Of a DNA stretch of 64,000 nt, positions 8,476-16,831 are shown one piece after another. Every line of letters starts with the position of its first letter. The stretch's first letter is position 1. A program made the translations under genes and the position numbers. The stretch is from NCBI RefSeq assembly GCF_012317045.1, contig NZ_CP051154.1:2480001-2544000 (forward strand). The letters are read 5' to 3'. The DNA is from Leifsonia sp. PS1209. GTDB taxonomy: Bacteria > Actinomycetota > Actinomycetes > Actinomycetales > Microbacteriaceae. The notes below the pieces were generated by a model, which saw nothing but the letters and a program-made list of their open reading frames with translations, searched no databases and was not told where the DNA came from.

Positions 8476-9135
8476 TCACCGCCGCAGCGCCTTCCGCGCC
8501 AGCCAGTTCCCGAGGAACTGCGCCGCCTGCACCAGCACCACGATCGTGATCACCGCGATCCACGTCACCGCCCAGTTGTACCGCTGGTATCCGTACGAGA
8601 TCGCGAAGTCTCCGAGTCCGCCGCCGCCGATGCTGCCCGCGATGGCCGACAGGTCCACGATCGCCACGAACACGAACGTGTATCCCAGGATGAGCGGGCC
8701 GAGCGCTTCGGGGATCAGCAGCGTCGTGATGATCCGCCACGGGCTCGAACCCATCGCGCGTGCCGCCTCGATCACGCCGGGGTCGATCGTCACCAGGTTC
8801 TGCTCGACGATGCGGGAGATGCCGAACGTCGCCGCGATCGTCATCGGGAAGATGGCCGCCGGGGTGCCGAGGAACGTCCCGAGCACCAGCTGCGTCAGCG
8901 GCGCGACCGCCGTCATGAAGATGATGAACGGGATGGGCCGGATGAAGTTGACCACCACGTTCAGCACCGCGGAGAGCACCCGGTTCTCCAGCAGCCCGCC
9001 GCGCCTGGTCGTGTAGAGCAGCACGCCGAGCGCGAGGCCCAGGATGCCGCCGAGGACGAGCGTCGCCACGACCATCCAGAGCGTCTGCCCGATGGACTGG
9101 ACGAAGACCGGCCACAGGGTGTCCCAGTCGTTCAT
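8476..9135 (-). CDS. metI: Methionine ABC transporter permease
   Basis: 219-residue inner-membrane permease of the D/L-methionine importer, working as a homodimer with MetN. About five hydrophobic segments are visible, and the cytoplasmic EAA-type loop EAARAMGSSPWRIITTLLIP couples to the ATPase. GGGGLGDFAISYGYQRYN is typical of the MetI/GlnP-like methionine branch. The ATG overlaps the metN stop (ATGA), which fixes the start and implies translational coupling. It is the last gene of metQ-metN-metI, and its 3' end faces the HTH-citrate synthase gene. Confidence 0.94.
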   Translation of the reverse strand: MNDWDTLWPVFVQSIGQTLWMVVATLVLGGILGLALGVLLYTTRRGGLLENRVLSAVLNVVVNFIRPIPFIIFMTAVAPLTQLVLGTFLGTPAAIFPMTIAATFGISRIVEQNLVTIDPGVIEAARAMGSSPWRIITTLLIPEALGPLILGYTFVFVAIVDLSAIAGSIGGGGLGDFAISYGYQRYNWAVTWIAVITIVVLVQAAQFLGNWLARKALRR

Positions 9136-10157
9136 GCCGCCACCTCCTCCACCTCGGTGACCTGGCGGAGGTCGGCGATCAGCGCATCCACCCCGGCGTC
9201 GTCGCCGATCAGTTCCAGGGTGAGGCTGCCGAACGAGCGGCCCTGCAGCGCGGAGATGCCGCCGTAGACGATCTCGAACCGCACGTTGTGCCTGCCGACC
9301 GCATCCGACAGCACGGCCCCCAGCCGCCCGTCGTCGTGGATGCGCGCGGAGACGATGCGTCCGGCGTGCTTGCCGCGCAGACGCTCGACCTCGGTCTCGT
9401 CCGGCCGGTTCTTGAGGACCGTCCCGACGAAGCGCTGCGCCGTGCCAGTCTGCGGGGCCGAGAACACCTCGAACACGCTGCCGGTCTCGATCACCCGGCC
9501 GGAGTCGAGCACGGCGACGCGGTCGGCGATCGAGCGGACCACCTCCATCTCGTGCGTGATGACCACGATGGTGACGCCCAACTCGTCGTTGACGCGCTTG
9601 AGCAGCCGCAGCACGTCGGCCGTCGTCTCCGGGTCGAGCGCCGACGTGGACTCGTCGGCGAGCAGGATCGCCGGGTTGGTCGCGAGCGCGCGGGCGATGC
9701 CGACGCGCTGCTTCTGGCCGCCGGAGAGCTGGTCGGGGTAGACCCACGCCTTGTCGGTGAGTCCGACGAACGCCAGCAACTCCGCGACACGCTGTTTGCG
9801 CTTCTCCTTCGGCCAGCCGGCCACCTTGAGCGGGTACGCGACATTGCCGAACACCGTGCGCGACCGGAACAGGTTGAACTGCTGGAAGATCATCCCGATC
9901 CGGGCCCGGACAGCACGCAGCTTCGGTTCGGGAAGCTGCGTGATGTCCTGGCCGTCGATCAGGATGCTGCCGGACGTCGCCCGCTCGAGCGCGTTGATGA
10001 GGCGCACCAGCGTGCTCTTGCCCGCCCCCGAGTATCCGATGATGCCGAAGATCTCACCGCGCTCGATCGCGAGGCTGACACCGTCGACCGCCGTGATGGT
10101 CGTGTCGCCGGAGCGGAACGCCTTCGAGACGTCGCGGAACTCGATGATGGGGCTCAT
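9132..10157 (-). CDS. metN: Methionine ABC transporter ATP-binding protein
   Basis: 341-residue ATPase energising methionine uptake. Walker A GYSGAGKST, Q-loop IFQQFNLF, signature LSGGQKQRVGIARALA, Walker B ILLADESTSALDP and the switch histidine in VVITHEMEVV are all present. The last 80-90 residues (from about SARIHDDGRLGAV) form the NIL regulatory domain that binds methionine and causes transinhibition in characterised MetN. Length is normal for the family. It lies 5 bp downstream of metQ and overlaps metI by 4 bp, forming one transcription unit. Confidence 0.95.
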   Translation of the reverse strand: MSPIIEFRDVSKAFRSGDTTITAVDGVSLAIERGEIFGIIGYSGAGKSTLVRLINALERATSGSILIDGQDITQLPEPKLRAVRARIGMIFQQFNLFRSRTVFGNVAYPLKVAGWPKEKRKQRVAELLAFVGLTDKAWVYPDQLSGGQKQRVGIARALATNPAILLADESTSALDPETTADVLRLLKRVNDELGVTIVVITHEMEVVRSIADRVAVLDSGRVIETGSVFEVFSAPQTGTAQRFVGTVLKNRPDETEVERLRGKHAGRIVSARIHDDGRLGAVLSDAVGRHNVRFEIVYGGISALQGRSFGSLTLELIGDDAGVDALIADLRQVTEVEEVAA

Positions 10158-10162
10158 CCGCG

Positions 10163-11110
10163 CTACTTCGCCGCCTTGATGGTGGTCTCGAGCTTGTCGA
10201 GGATCGAGAGGAGGTCGGACTGCGGACGGTCGACAATCACCGCGGTGTTCTTCGACTCGGCCAGCACCGCGTCGGTGACCGCCGTGGTGTGGTAGAGCTC
10301 GGCGATCTTCAGGTACGTCTTGTTGTTCTTGTCGGCCTCGCGGGCGACGAACGCGTTGATGTACGGCTCGGCGGCGTCGCTCTTGGGGTCGTCCTGGAAC
10401 AGCGCGGTCGTGGGGTCGATGCCCGCGGTGAGCGCGAAGTTGTTGTTGACGATCGCGCCGTCGGCGGAGTCGAGCGCGGGGGCGGTCTGCGCCGCATCCA
10501 CGGGGATGACGGAGACCTTCGAGTCGGACGCGACGATGTCGGCGGGGGTCGCCAGGGTGCTGCCGCCGTCCTTCAGCTTCAGCAGCCCGGCCTCCTGCAG
10601 CACGAGAAGCGCGCGGGCTTGGTTGGTCGCGTCGTTCGGAATGGCGATCTTCGCGCCCTGCGGGATCTCGTCCAACTTCGTGTACTTCTTCGAGTACAGC
10701 GGAAGCGGCACGACGAGGGTCGAGGCGACCGGCACCAGGTGCTGGTTGGCGTTCACGTTGTAGTTCGCGAGGAACTGCAGGTGCTGGAACAGGTTCAGGT
10801 CGATCTGCTTGTCCGCGAGCGCCGGGTTGGCCTGCGTGTAGTCGCGGAAGCCGACGACCGTGATGTCGATGCCCTCCTTCGCCGCCGCCTTCTTCAGGAT
10901 CGGCCAGTAGGGGGCCGACTGCTCGGTGGTGCCGATCTTCACGCTCACCCGCTTCTCCGCGCCGCTCGATGCCGGAGCCGACAGGTTCACGACGACGAGC
11001 ACCACGGCCACGACGATCGCGACAACAGCGATCCCGATGCCGACGATCCAGCCGGTCTTCGACTTCGGCTTCTCCGGCAGGGATGGGGTGGGCGGGGTGG
11101 CCTCGGACAT
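10163..11110 (-). CDS. metQ: Methionine-binding protein MetQ (membrane-anchored, no lipobox)
   Basis: 315-residue NLPA-family substrate-binding protein for the metNI importer. The mature domain carries KIGTTEQSAPYWPILKKAAA, DLNLFQHLQFLANYN and IPNDATNQARALLVLQEAGLL, which match MetQ. Unlike most Gram-positive MetQ proteins it has no lipobox and no cysteine at all. Instead a cytoplasmic Pro/Lys-rich leader (about 20 residues) precedes one transmembrane helix (GIAVVAIVVAVVLVVVNL), so it is probably a signal-anchored protein. The start at 11110 has AGAGAGG about 7 nt upstream. It heads metQNI, with a 133-bp upstream region shared with a divergent gene; I recognised no riboswitch there. Confidence 0.93.
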   Translation of the reverse strand: MSEATPPTPSLPEKPKSKTGWIVGIGIAVVAIVVAVVLVVVNLSAPASSGAEKRVSVKIGTTEQSAPYWPILKKAAAKEGIDITVVGFRDYTQANPALADKQIDLNLFQHLQFLANYNVNANQHLVPVASTLVVPLPLYSKKYTKLDEIPQGAKIAIPNDATNQARALLVLQEAGLLKLKDGGSTLATPADIVASDSKVSVIPVDAAQTAPALDSADGAIVNNNFALTAGIDPTTALFQDDPKSDAAEPYINAFVAREADKNNKTYLKIAELYHTTAVTDAVLAESKNTAVIVDRPQSDLLSILDKLETTIKAAK

Positions 11111-11231
11111 GGCTGTGCCTCTCTTGTGAAGGGGTGGGGGTGTGCCGGCGAACGGTTGGCGGCTATTCGAGCCTGCCTGCTGTGCGCCGGATGCCCAAAC
11201 CGTGTTCCGAAATGTGACAGCCCGCGTGGGA

Positions 11232-11237
11232 TAGGCT
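11232..11237 (+). promoter_or_regulatory. Leaderless-type -10 box TAGGCT
   Basis: TAGGCT with exactly 6 nt before the ATG at 11244 and no Shine-Dalgarno sequence; predicted promoter of a leaderless mRNA. Confidence 0.5.
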
Positions 11238-11243
11238 GGTGGA

Positions 11244-11807
11244 ATGTCAGATTCCTGGTCCCAGACGGTGACGGCGAAACTTTTCGGGTGGGCGGCCGCT
11301 GCCCTGGTGCTCGTCGGGGTGGTGTGCGTGCTCCCGCTGCTGCTGGTCGACGCCGGTCCGGGCGAGGACCAGGGCGCCCGCGTCGCCGGGGCCGCGTTCA
11401 GCACGGTGGTCATGGTGGTCTGCGTGGTGCTGCTGTGCGGTTTCACGCGCATCCGGGTGTCGGTCGACGGGCGCGGCCTGCGGGTGACGCTGCCGCTGCT
11501 GTTCGGGATGCGCGTGAAGAGCATCCCGCTGTCGCGCGTGGCGACGGTGTCGGCCGAGGACGACCTGCGGCCCGCGCAGTGGGGCGGCTGGGGCTACCGG
11601 GTGATGCCCGGGCGCTCGGCGATCGTGCTGCGCCGCGGACCGGCGCTCGTGGTCGGAACGACGGCGGATAAGTATTTCGCGGTGACGCTCGCCGACCCGG
11701 AGACTCCGGCGGCGCTGCTCGCGTCGCTTACGGCCGGCGGTGCGGCCGGCGGTGCAGCCGGCGCTGCTGGCCCCGCCGACCCGGCCGAGGCAGCGAAAAG
11801 CCAGTAG
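11244..11807 (+). CDS. Two-helix membrane protein with PH-like C-terminal domain, function unknown
   Basis: 187 residues. Two hydrophobic helices near residues 12-36 and 48-66 are followed by a beta-rich cytosolic region (RIRVSVDGRGLRVTLPL through GYRVMPGRSAIVLRRGPALVV), like small actinobacterial membrane proteins with bacterial PH-type domains. No catalytic motif is visible. The C-terminus is a low-complexity Gly/Ala repeat encoded by repeated GCGGCCGGCGGT-like units at about 11730-11765, so its length may vary between strains. The gene appears to be leaderless. Its 3' end forms one arm of an inverted repeat with the following intergenic region, a probable bidirectional terminator. Confidence 0.72.
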   Translation: MSDSWSQTVTAKLFGWAAAALVLVGVVCVLPLLLVDAGPGEDQGARVAGAAFSTVVMVVCVVLLCGFTRIRVSVDGRGLRVTLPLLFGMRVKSIPLSRVATVSAEDDLRPAQWGGWGYRVMPGRSAIVLRRGPALVVGTTADKYFAVTLADPETPAALLASLTAGGAAGGAAGAAGPADPAEAAKSQ

Positions 11808-11847
11808 CTGTCGCGAAATCGCACGGATTCCGCACAGTTACTGGCTT
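11798..11847. terminator. Inverted repeat between convergent genes
   Basis: AAGCCAGTAGCTGT (11798-11811) and ACAGTTACTGGCTT (11834-11847) pair over 14 bp with one mismatch around a 22-nt loop. The left arm overlaps the stop of the plus-strand gene, and the right arm precedes the end of the minus-strand VOC gene. No long T-run follows. It is probably a bidirectional terminator. Confidence 0.5.
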
Positions 11848-11858
11848 CTCGTTTCCGG

Positions 11859-12278
11859 TCAGGCGTTCTGCGGCTGCATGGCGGCCTGGATGCGCACCAT
11901 GTTGCCGGACGGGTCGCGGAACGCGCAGTCCCGCGGACCCCACGGCTGGTCGATGGGCTCCTGCAACACCTCGGCCCCGGATGCGCGGACCCGCTCGAAC
12001 ACGCCGTCGATGTCGTCGGTGCGGAACACGATGTTCTGCAGGACGCCCTTGGTGATCAGTTCGAGGATGGTGTCGCCGTCGGCTTTCGACCGGCCGCCGT
12101 ACGGGTCGGAGAGCACGATCTCCAACCCCGGCTGGTCGGCGCTGCCGAGGGTGATCCAGTGGTGGCCGCCCGACTCGACGTCGCGCACGACATCGAGCCC
12201 GAGGGCGTCCCGGTAGAAGCTGAGCGACTCTTCGGGGTCGCTGACGGTGATCTGGTAGTACTGCAGTGAAACGGTCAT
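11859..12278 (-). CDS. VOC-family (glyoxalase/bleomycin-resistance fold) protein
   Basis: 139 residues with two beta-alpha-beta-beta-beta modules of the vicinal oxygen chelate fold. The first runs from YYQITVSDPEESLSFYRDALG and the second from VLQNIVFRTDDIDGVFERVRA to RDCAFRDPSGNMVRIQ. It may be an isomerase, a dioxygenase-like enzyme or a sequestering protein; substrate and metal ligands cannot be assigned with confidence. It lies 67 bp downstream of an AraC-type regulator on the same strand, a pairing often seen in Actinobacteria that suggests regulation by it or co-transcription with it. Confidence 0.85.
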   Translation of the reverse strand: MTVSLQYYQITVSDPEESLSFYRDALGLDVVRDVESGGHHWITLGSADQPGLEIVLSDPYGGRSKADGDTILELITKGVLQNIVFRTDDIDGVFERVRASGAEVLQEPIDQPWGPRDCAFRDPSGNMVRIQAAMQPQNA

Positions 12279-12345
12279 GGGTCCACTGTAGAAATCCCGG
12301 CGCGCGGACGCTTCTCCAAACCTGCTCGATGAGGCGAGATGCGGC

Positions 12346-12753
12346 TCAGGCGGAGGCGGACTTCACGGGGCGGGTGCGCTGCTTCGCCACGCACGACGGC
12401 ATCGCCTCGACGGCCTGATGCTCGCGGGCGCGGTACGCGGTGGGCGACATCCCGACGATCTCGCTGAATTTGGAGCTGAACGACCCGAGCGACGTACAGC
12501 CGACGGTCATGCAGGCGTCGGTCACGCTCATCCCGGACCGGAGCAGCGCCATCGCGCGCTCGATGCGGCGGGTCATCAGGTAGCTGTACGGGGTCTCGCC
12601 GTACGCAGCCCGGAACCGGCGGGAGAAGTGCGCGGGAGACATGAGCGCCTTGCTGGCGATCGTGGGCACGTCGAGCGGCCGCGCATACTCGCGGTCGATC
12701 AGGTCGCGCGCCCTGCGCAGGTGCACGAGCGTCTCGATCTCCTCCGGTGACAC
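12346..12753 (-). CDS. AraC-family transcriptional regulator (short)
   Basis: 135 residues consisting almost entirely of the AraC double helix-turn-helix DNA-binding domain: first HTH VPTIASKALMSPAHFSRRFR, second HTH VTDACMTVGCTSLGSFSSKF, ending in the typical GMSPTAYR. There is no separate ligand-binding domain, so it is either constitutive or controlled by level. The GTG start at 12753 is chosen because TACGCT lies 6 nt upstream (leaderless pattern); an upstream in-frame ATG at 12810 would add an Arg-rich stretch that does not look like protein. Probable target: the VOC gene immediately downstream. Confidence 0.86.
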   Translation of the reverse strand: MSPEEIETLVHLRRARDLIDREYARPLDVPTIASKALMSPAHFSRRFRAAYGETPYSYLMTRRIERAMALLRSGMSVTDACMTVGCTSLGSFSSKFSEIVGMSPTAYRAREHQAVEAMPSCVAKQRTRPVKSASA

Positions 12754-12759
12754 GCCACG

Positions 12760-12765
12760 AGCGTA
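12760..12765 (-). promoter_or_regulatory. Leaderless-type -10 box TACGCT
   Basis: On the minus strand TACGCT precedes the GTG at 12753 by 6 nt, supporting that start for the AraC gene. Confidence 0.45.
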
Positions 12766-12814
12766 GCACCGCGCCCGCACAGCGGTCCGGGCCGATCCCG
12801 CGCCGCCCACCGGC

Positions 12815-15800
12815 TCACGCGTCCTGCTCGACCAGCCGGATGAACGCGCTCAGCTCGGTGAGGCCGGTTGGTGTGTGCGGCAGGTATTCGGTCAGCTCGG
12901 GCGAGTGGACGAGGTACGCCGCCCATTTCGCGCGGGACACGGCCACGTTGAGCCGGTTCTTCATGAGCAGGAACGACATCCCGCGCGGCACGTCCGCCGA
13001 CGACGACGCAGCGAGGCTGACGATGGCGATGGCGGCCTCCTGGCCCTGGAACTTGTCCACCGTCCCGACCCGCACTCGCTCCAGCCCCGCATCGTCGAGG
13101 GCCGCACGCACCGCGGCGAGCTGCGCGTTGTACGGCGTGACGACGATCACGTCCTCCTCGCCGAGCGCGTCCCGTTCCCGGCCTGCGCTCGGGTCTGTCC
13201 ACGCGCGCCCGAGCACGTCCTGCACGATGGCGACCACCACGGCCGCCTCCTCCGGCGATTCCGTCGAGTTGCCGACGTGCTCCACCGGGACAGGATGCAG
13301 CCCGGACGTCACCCCGTCGAGCGACCGGCGCGCCGCCTCCGGATGCGCGTGCAGCTTGCCCTCGTACGACAGCCGGGACACCGCGGCCGCCAGCTCGGGA
13401 TGCATCCGCCTGCTCTCGGCGAGGAAGTACCCGAACTCGGGCGGCAGCACGTCGTGCCCGTCGCTCACCCAGCCGAGGGCGGAGCCGTCGATGGGTTCCG
13501 GATGCTGGCCCTGGCTGACCTGCGGAAGCTGCTGCGGGTCTCCGAGCAGCAACAGGTTGGCCGCGGACACCCCCGCACCGATGGTGGAGGCGAGCGAGAA
13601 CTGGCCTGCCTCGTCGACCACCAGCAGGTCGAGGCTGTCGCGCGGGATGCGCGCGGCGTTCGCGAAGTCCCACGCCGTGCCGCCGACCACGTAGCCCGTC
13701 GCCTCGTTGTCGAGGGCGAACAGCAGCTGGCCGTCGTGCTCCAGCGGGGTGAAGGCGTGCGCTTCCCTGTCGCTGTCGCCGCCGGGGACCTTGCCGACGA
13801 GCCGCGCATCCAGCCCGGCCGCGACGACGCGGTCGAGCAGGTTCTCGACGACGGCGTGCGACTGCGCCACGACGCCGATGCGCCAGCCGTGCCGCTGGAC
13901 GAGGCCGGCGATCACGTGCGCCCCGAGATACGACTTGCCGGTGCCGGGAGGCCCCTGCACGGCGAGGTAGGAGCGGTCGAGGTCGAGAAGGCTCGCGATG
14001 ACGGCGTCGATGCGCCCGCTGCCGTCGTCCGGCCCTTCGGGGGCGAGGCGTCCGGAGCGGGTGCGCGGTGGCGTACGCCGCAGCACGTCGACCATCGCGT
14101 TGCGCGGCCACCCGTCAGCGCGGGATGCGCCAGCAGCGTTCCCAGCGCGCTGCGACTCGGCGGTGGCGCCAGCATCCCCCGCGCGCCGCGCCTCCAGTAG
14201 GTCGCTTCCCCACTCGCGGATCGCCTCGGCCAGGCGGCGCGCATCCGGAGGCCCGGCGGGCGTCAGCGCGCTCGGCAGGTCGTCGTAGGGCAGCACGTCT
14301 TTCGGCAGGGTCTCCCGCACCACCACCGCGCCGTCATCCGTCGCCGCGATCACGGCGACAGACCGCACCGCCCGCGCGCCCGGCTGGGAGCGCGGCTGGC
14401 GGAACGGTCCGGGGTATTCGTAGAGCAGGAACGGCCCGGTGCGCTCGCTGACCCGGATGGCGCTCCCCGGCCCCCACCGCCCGCTCAGCAGCAGCTCCCG
14501 GCGTTCGACGCGCTGGCCGTCGTCCTGGTACCAGTCGCGCAGCACCTGTGCGGACTCGACCACCAGCACATCCCGGTTGTCCGCCCACTCCTCCACCGGC
14601 TGGATGAGCCGGGAGAAGTGGGACTGCCAGAAGCTCTTCTGCTCCCTGCGGTGGAAGTCGATCGCCGCTGCCGCCAGCGCCATCGCCTCCCTGTCCGGCG
14701 TGCGGTGCGGGTCGAGCGGATCGCCGGCGTAGGCGAGCAGCCCGGCACGCAGCGGGGACTCCTCGGGAGCGATCTCGAGATCGTCGACCGGCGCCTGGCC
14801 GATCGGGACGCCGTTCTCCTGCGCCCGCGCGATCAACCAGTCGCGGAGCCGCAGCGTCGACACGCAGTCGTACCTGTTGTAGTCGCCGATCGCATCCAGG
14901 ATGGGCTGCGCCTCGTCTTCGCGGCCGACCGCGATGAGGTCGCGCGCGTTGGCGTACTGGGTGATCGAGTCCGCGCCGTTCGTCACGTCGCTCTCGCGCA
15001 GCTCGTCGCCCATGTAGAGCGGTTCCAGCTTCTTGATCGAGTAGGAGCGGGAACCGACCCGCACCGCCTTGCGCACCAGAGGGTAGAGGTCCACCATCAC
15101 GTTGTCGCGGAGCAGGGCGTCGACCTCCTCCTCGCCGACGCCGTGCCGGGCGGCGAGGGCGAGCAGGTGCGTCTGCTCGTATGCGGCGTAGTGGTAGATG
15201 TGCAGGTTCGGGTAGCGCTGCCTCCGCTCGCGCACGAACGCGAGGAACGCCTCGAGCGCCACCCGCTCCGCGGCGAAGTCGTGCGCCCAGAACGCCGTGA
15301 ATTCGGCGTTCTCGTCCACCAGCCCGAACAGGTAGTCGAGGTTCCAGCGCTCCCCAGCGCCCTCGGTGTAGAGCGGGTCGCCCTCGAAGTCGAAGAAGAT
15401 GTCGCCCGCATCCGGATGCGGAAGCACGGCGAGGACCGGCGCGTTGAAGACCCGGATCGGCGGCGGCTCGCCCTCGACGGCATCCCGTTGCAGGCGCGCC
15501 TGCTCGCGCAGACCGTCGAGCGTTCCCTCCGGCACCCCGTCGATCTGGCCGGTGGATGCTGCGAGCTGGTCGATCGTGAACACCCCGGCCTCGAACAGCC
15601 TCGCCCGCTGGGTGACGCGCATCCCGGCGACCAGCAGCACGTCCCTGGTGGCCTGGATCTCGGCGTCGCAGGTGTCGCAGCGCCCGCAGACGGTGAAGCG
15701 CGGGTCTCCCCAGGCGACCGGACCCTCCTCGGCGAGGTGCTGCTCGATGATCCAGAGCAGGCGGGCGCGCCGCTTGCGGTAGACGGGCTCGATTTCGGAC

Positions 15801-16342
15801 ACCCTGTGCTCGCTGACGGAGCCGTCGCCGAGCAGCAGCTCGACCGTGTCCTCCACGTCGACCCCGATGCGCCGCAGCTGGCCGGCGTATGCGGCGAGCT
15901 GCAGCAGCGCGGTGACCCTGGCGCTGCGGGCGAGCTTGGAGTCCTGCACCCGGTAGCGGCCGTCCGGGCGGCGGACGATGAAGTCGGCGAACCCCACGAA
16001 CGAGCCGTCGAAGAAGGTGGCCTGGAACACCACTTCGGCCGAGCGGGCGAAGGCGTCGGCCGTCGCGGCGACCGCGGCGGCGAGACTGTCGGCGTCGAGG
16101 CGATCCGGACGCTCGATCTCGGCCACCCCTGTGCCGAACCGCTCGCGGTAACGCTCCAGGATGTGCTGCTCGTGCTCATCCCCCAGCCGTGACGACCGCA
16201 CGTACATCGGATCTTCGACCTCGTCGGTCTTCTCGATGCGGCCGAGCTTCACGTCGAGCGTGCGCAGGAAGGCGAACTCGCACTTCGACGCCTCGGTCAG
16301 GTCGCTGGCGCTCGTGACGATGACCCCGTCGAGAAGGAACAC
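12815..16342 (-). CDS. TM0106-type RecB-like nuclease / RNase H-like / SF1 helicase fusion
   Basis: 1175 residues in three parts. Residues about 1-230 form a RecB/Cas4-like nuclease: FADFIVRRPDGRYRVQDSK gives the catalytic D and DxK. Cysteines C21 (ASKCEF) and C219, C222 and C225 (CGRCDTC) could ligate a 4Fe-4S cluster as in Cas4/AddB. The middle has a YprB-type RNase H-like domain starting FFDFEGDPLY. The C-terminal 400 residues are a UPF1/Dna2-like SF1 helicase: Walker A QGPPGTGKSY (K803), VDEAGQFS, GDPQQLPQV, DKFQGQE and NVAVSRAKW. It probably unwinds and cleaves DNA in repair; the biological role is not established. GTG start with AAGGAG 6 nt upstream. Confidence 0.9.
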   Translation of the reverse strand: MFLLDGVIVTSASDLTEASKCEFAFLRTLDVKLGRIEKTDEVEDPMYVRSSRLGDEHEQHILERYRERFGTGVAEIERPDRLDADSLAAAVAATADAFARSAEVVFQATFFDGSFVGFADFIVRRPDGRYRVQDSKLARSARVTALLQLAAYAGQLRRIGVDVEDTVELLLGDGSVSEHRVSEIEPVYRKRRARLLWIIEQHLAEEGPVAWGDPRFTVCGRCDTCDAEIQATRDVLLVAGMRVTQRARLFEAGVFTIDQLAASTGQIDGVPEGTLDGLREQARLQRDAVEGEPPPIRVFNAPVLAVLPHPDAGDIFFDFEGDPLYTEGAGERWNLDYLFGLVDENAEFTAFWAHDFAAERVALEAFLAFVRERRQRYPNLHIYHYAAYEQTHLLALAARHGVGEEEVDALLRDNVMVDLYPLVRKAVRVGSRSYSIKKLEPLYMGDELRESDVTNGADSITQYANARDLIAVGREDEAQPILDAIGDYNRYDCVSTLRLRDWLIARAQENGVPIGQAPVDDLEIAPEESPLRAGLLAYAGDPLDPHRTPDREAMALAAAAIDFHRREQKSFWQSHFSRLIQPVEEWADNRDVLVVESAQVLRDWYQDDGQRVERRELLLSGRWGPGSAIRVSERTGPFLLYEYPGPFRQPRSQPGARAVRSVAVIAATDDGAVVVRETLPKDVLPYDDLPSALTPAGPPDARRLAEAIREWGSDLLEARRAGDAGATAESQRAGNAAGASRADGWPRNAMVDVLRRTPPRTRSGRLAPEGPDDGSGRIDAVIASLLDLDRSYLAVQGPPGTGKSYLGAHVIAGLVQRHGWRIGVVAQSHAVVENLLDRVVAAGLDARLVGKVPGGDSDREAHAFTPLEHDGQLLFALDNEATGYVVGGTAWDFANAARIPRDSLDLLVVDEAGQFSLASTIGAGVSAANLLLLGDPQQLPQVSQGQHPEPIDGSALGWVSDGHDVLPPEFGYFLAESRRMHPELAAAVSRLSYEGKLHAHPEAARRSLDGVTSGLHPVPVEHVGNSTESPEEAAVVVAIVQDVLGRAWTDPSAGRERDALGEEDVIVVTPYNAQLAAVRAALDDAGLERVRVGTVDKFQGQEAAIAIVSLAASSSADVPRGMSFLLMKNRLNVAVSRAKWAAYLVHSPELTEYLPHTPTGLTELSAFIRLVEQDA

Positions 16343-16431
16343 GTCCGCTCCTTCCGGCGACGCCGACGGCCCCTGCGGCCGCCGCTGTCTGCGAGCCTAT
16401 CCGGACCCACCGACACTGCCCGGCGGCCTGC

Positions 16432-16767
16432 CTAGGCCGTGATCGTCATCCGCTCGATGCCCGCGGAGCCGACCAGGAAGGTGAACGTCGAGGGTCCGTT
16501 GAAGCCGTCGCCGCCGACCAGCGCCGTCACAGCGACCCCGTCCGGCACCGCGCTGAACTGGAGGTCGTCGAGCGTCACGGCCGAGCCGATGAACTCGCCG
16601 TCGCTCCACCCGCGGATCGCCTCGCGGCCGGTGAACACGCGGCCCCAGTCGTCCACGCTGCCCGTCGGGGCGAACGTGTCCATGAAGCGTTCGGTGTCGT
16701 GCGCGTTCGCCGCGTCGATCGCCTCGGCGACGACGGGTGGGATGCCTTCGCGGCTCTCGTCGGTCAT
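16432..16767 (-). CDS. NTF2-like (SnoaL-type) protein
   Basis: 111 residues of the nuclear transport factor 2-like fold: helices VVAEAIDAANAHDTERFMDTF and the IRGWSDGEFI region, then a beta sheet (VTLDDLQFSAVPDGVAVTAL, STFTFLV). Members include SnoaL-like isomerases, polyketide cyclases and simple binding proteins. The pocket residues here do not point to a reaction, so the function is unknown. Monocistronic by appearance, between the nuclease-helicase and a glycosylase-like gene. Confidence 0.82.
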   Translation of the reverse strand: MTDESREGIPPVVAEAIDAANAHDTERFMDTFAPTGSVDDWGRVFTGREAIRGWSDGEFIGSAVTLDDLQFSAVPDGVAVTALVGGDGFNGPSTFTFLVGSAGIERMTITA

Positions 16768-16831
16768 CGCCCCAGTGTGGACCGCATCCCGGGCTCCGCG
16801 CCAGTGCCCGGCGCGACAGTCCCGGCCAGCC

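Noticed and set aside
11111..11243. SAM riboswitch upstream of metQ
   Set aside because: The 133-bp region lacks recognisable SAM-I, SAM-II or SAM-IV core elements.
12815..16342. Part of a phage-defence island
   Set aside because: The nuclease-helicase has suggestive domains but its neighbours (AraC, VOC, NTF2-like, glycosylase-like) are not known defence partners and there is no mobile-element signature.
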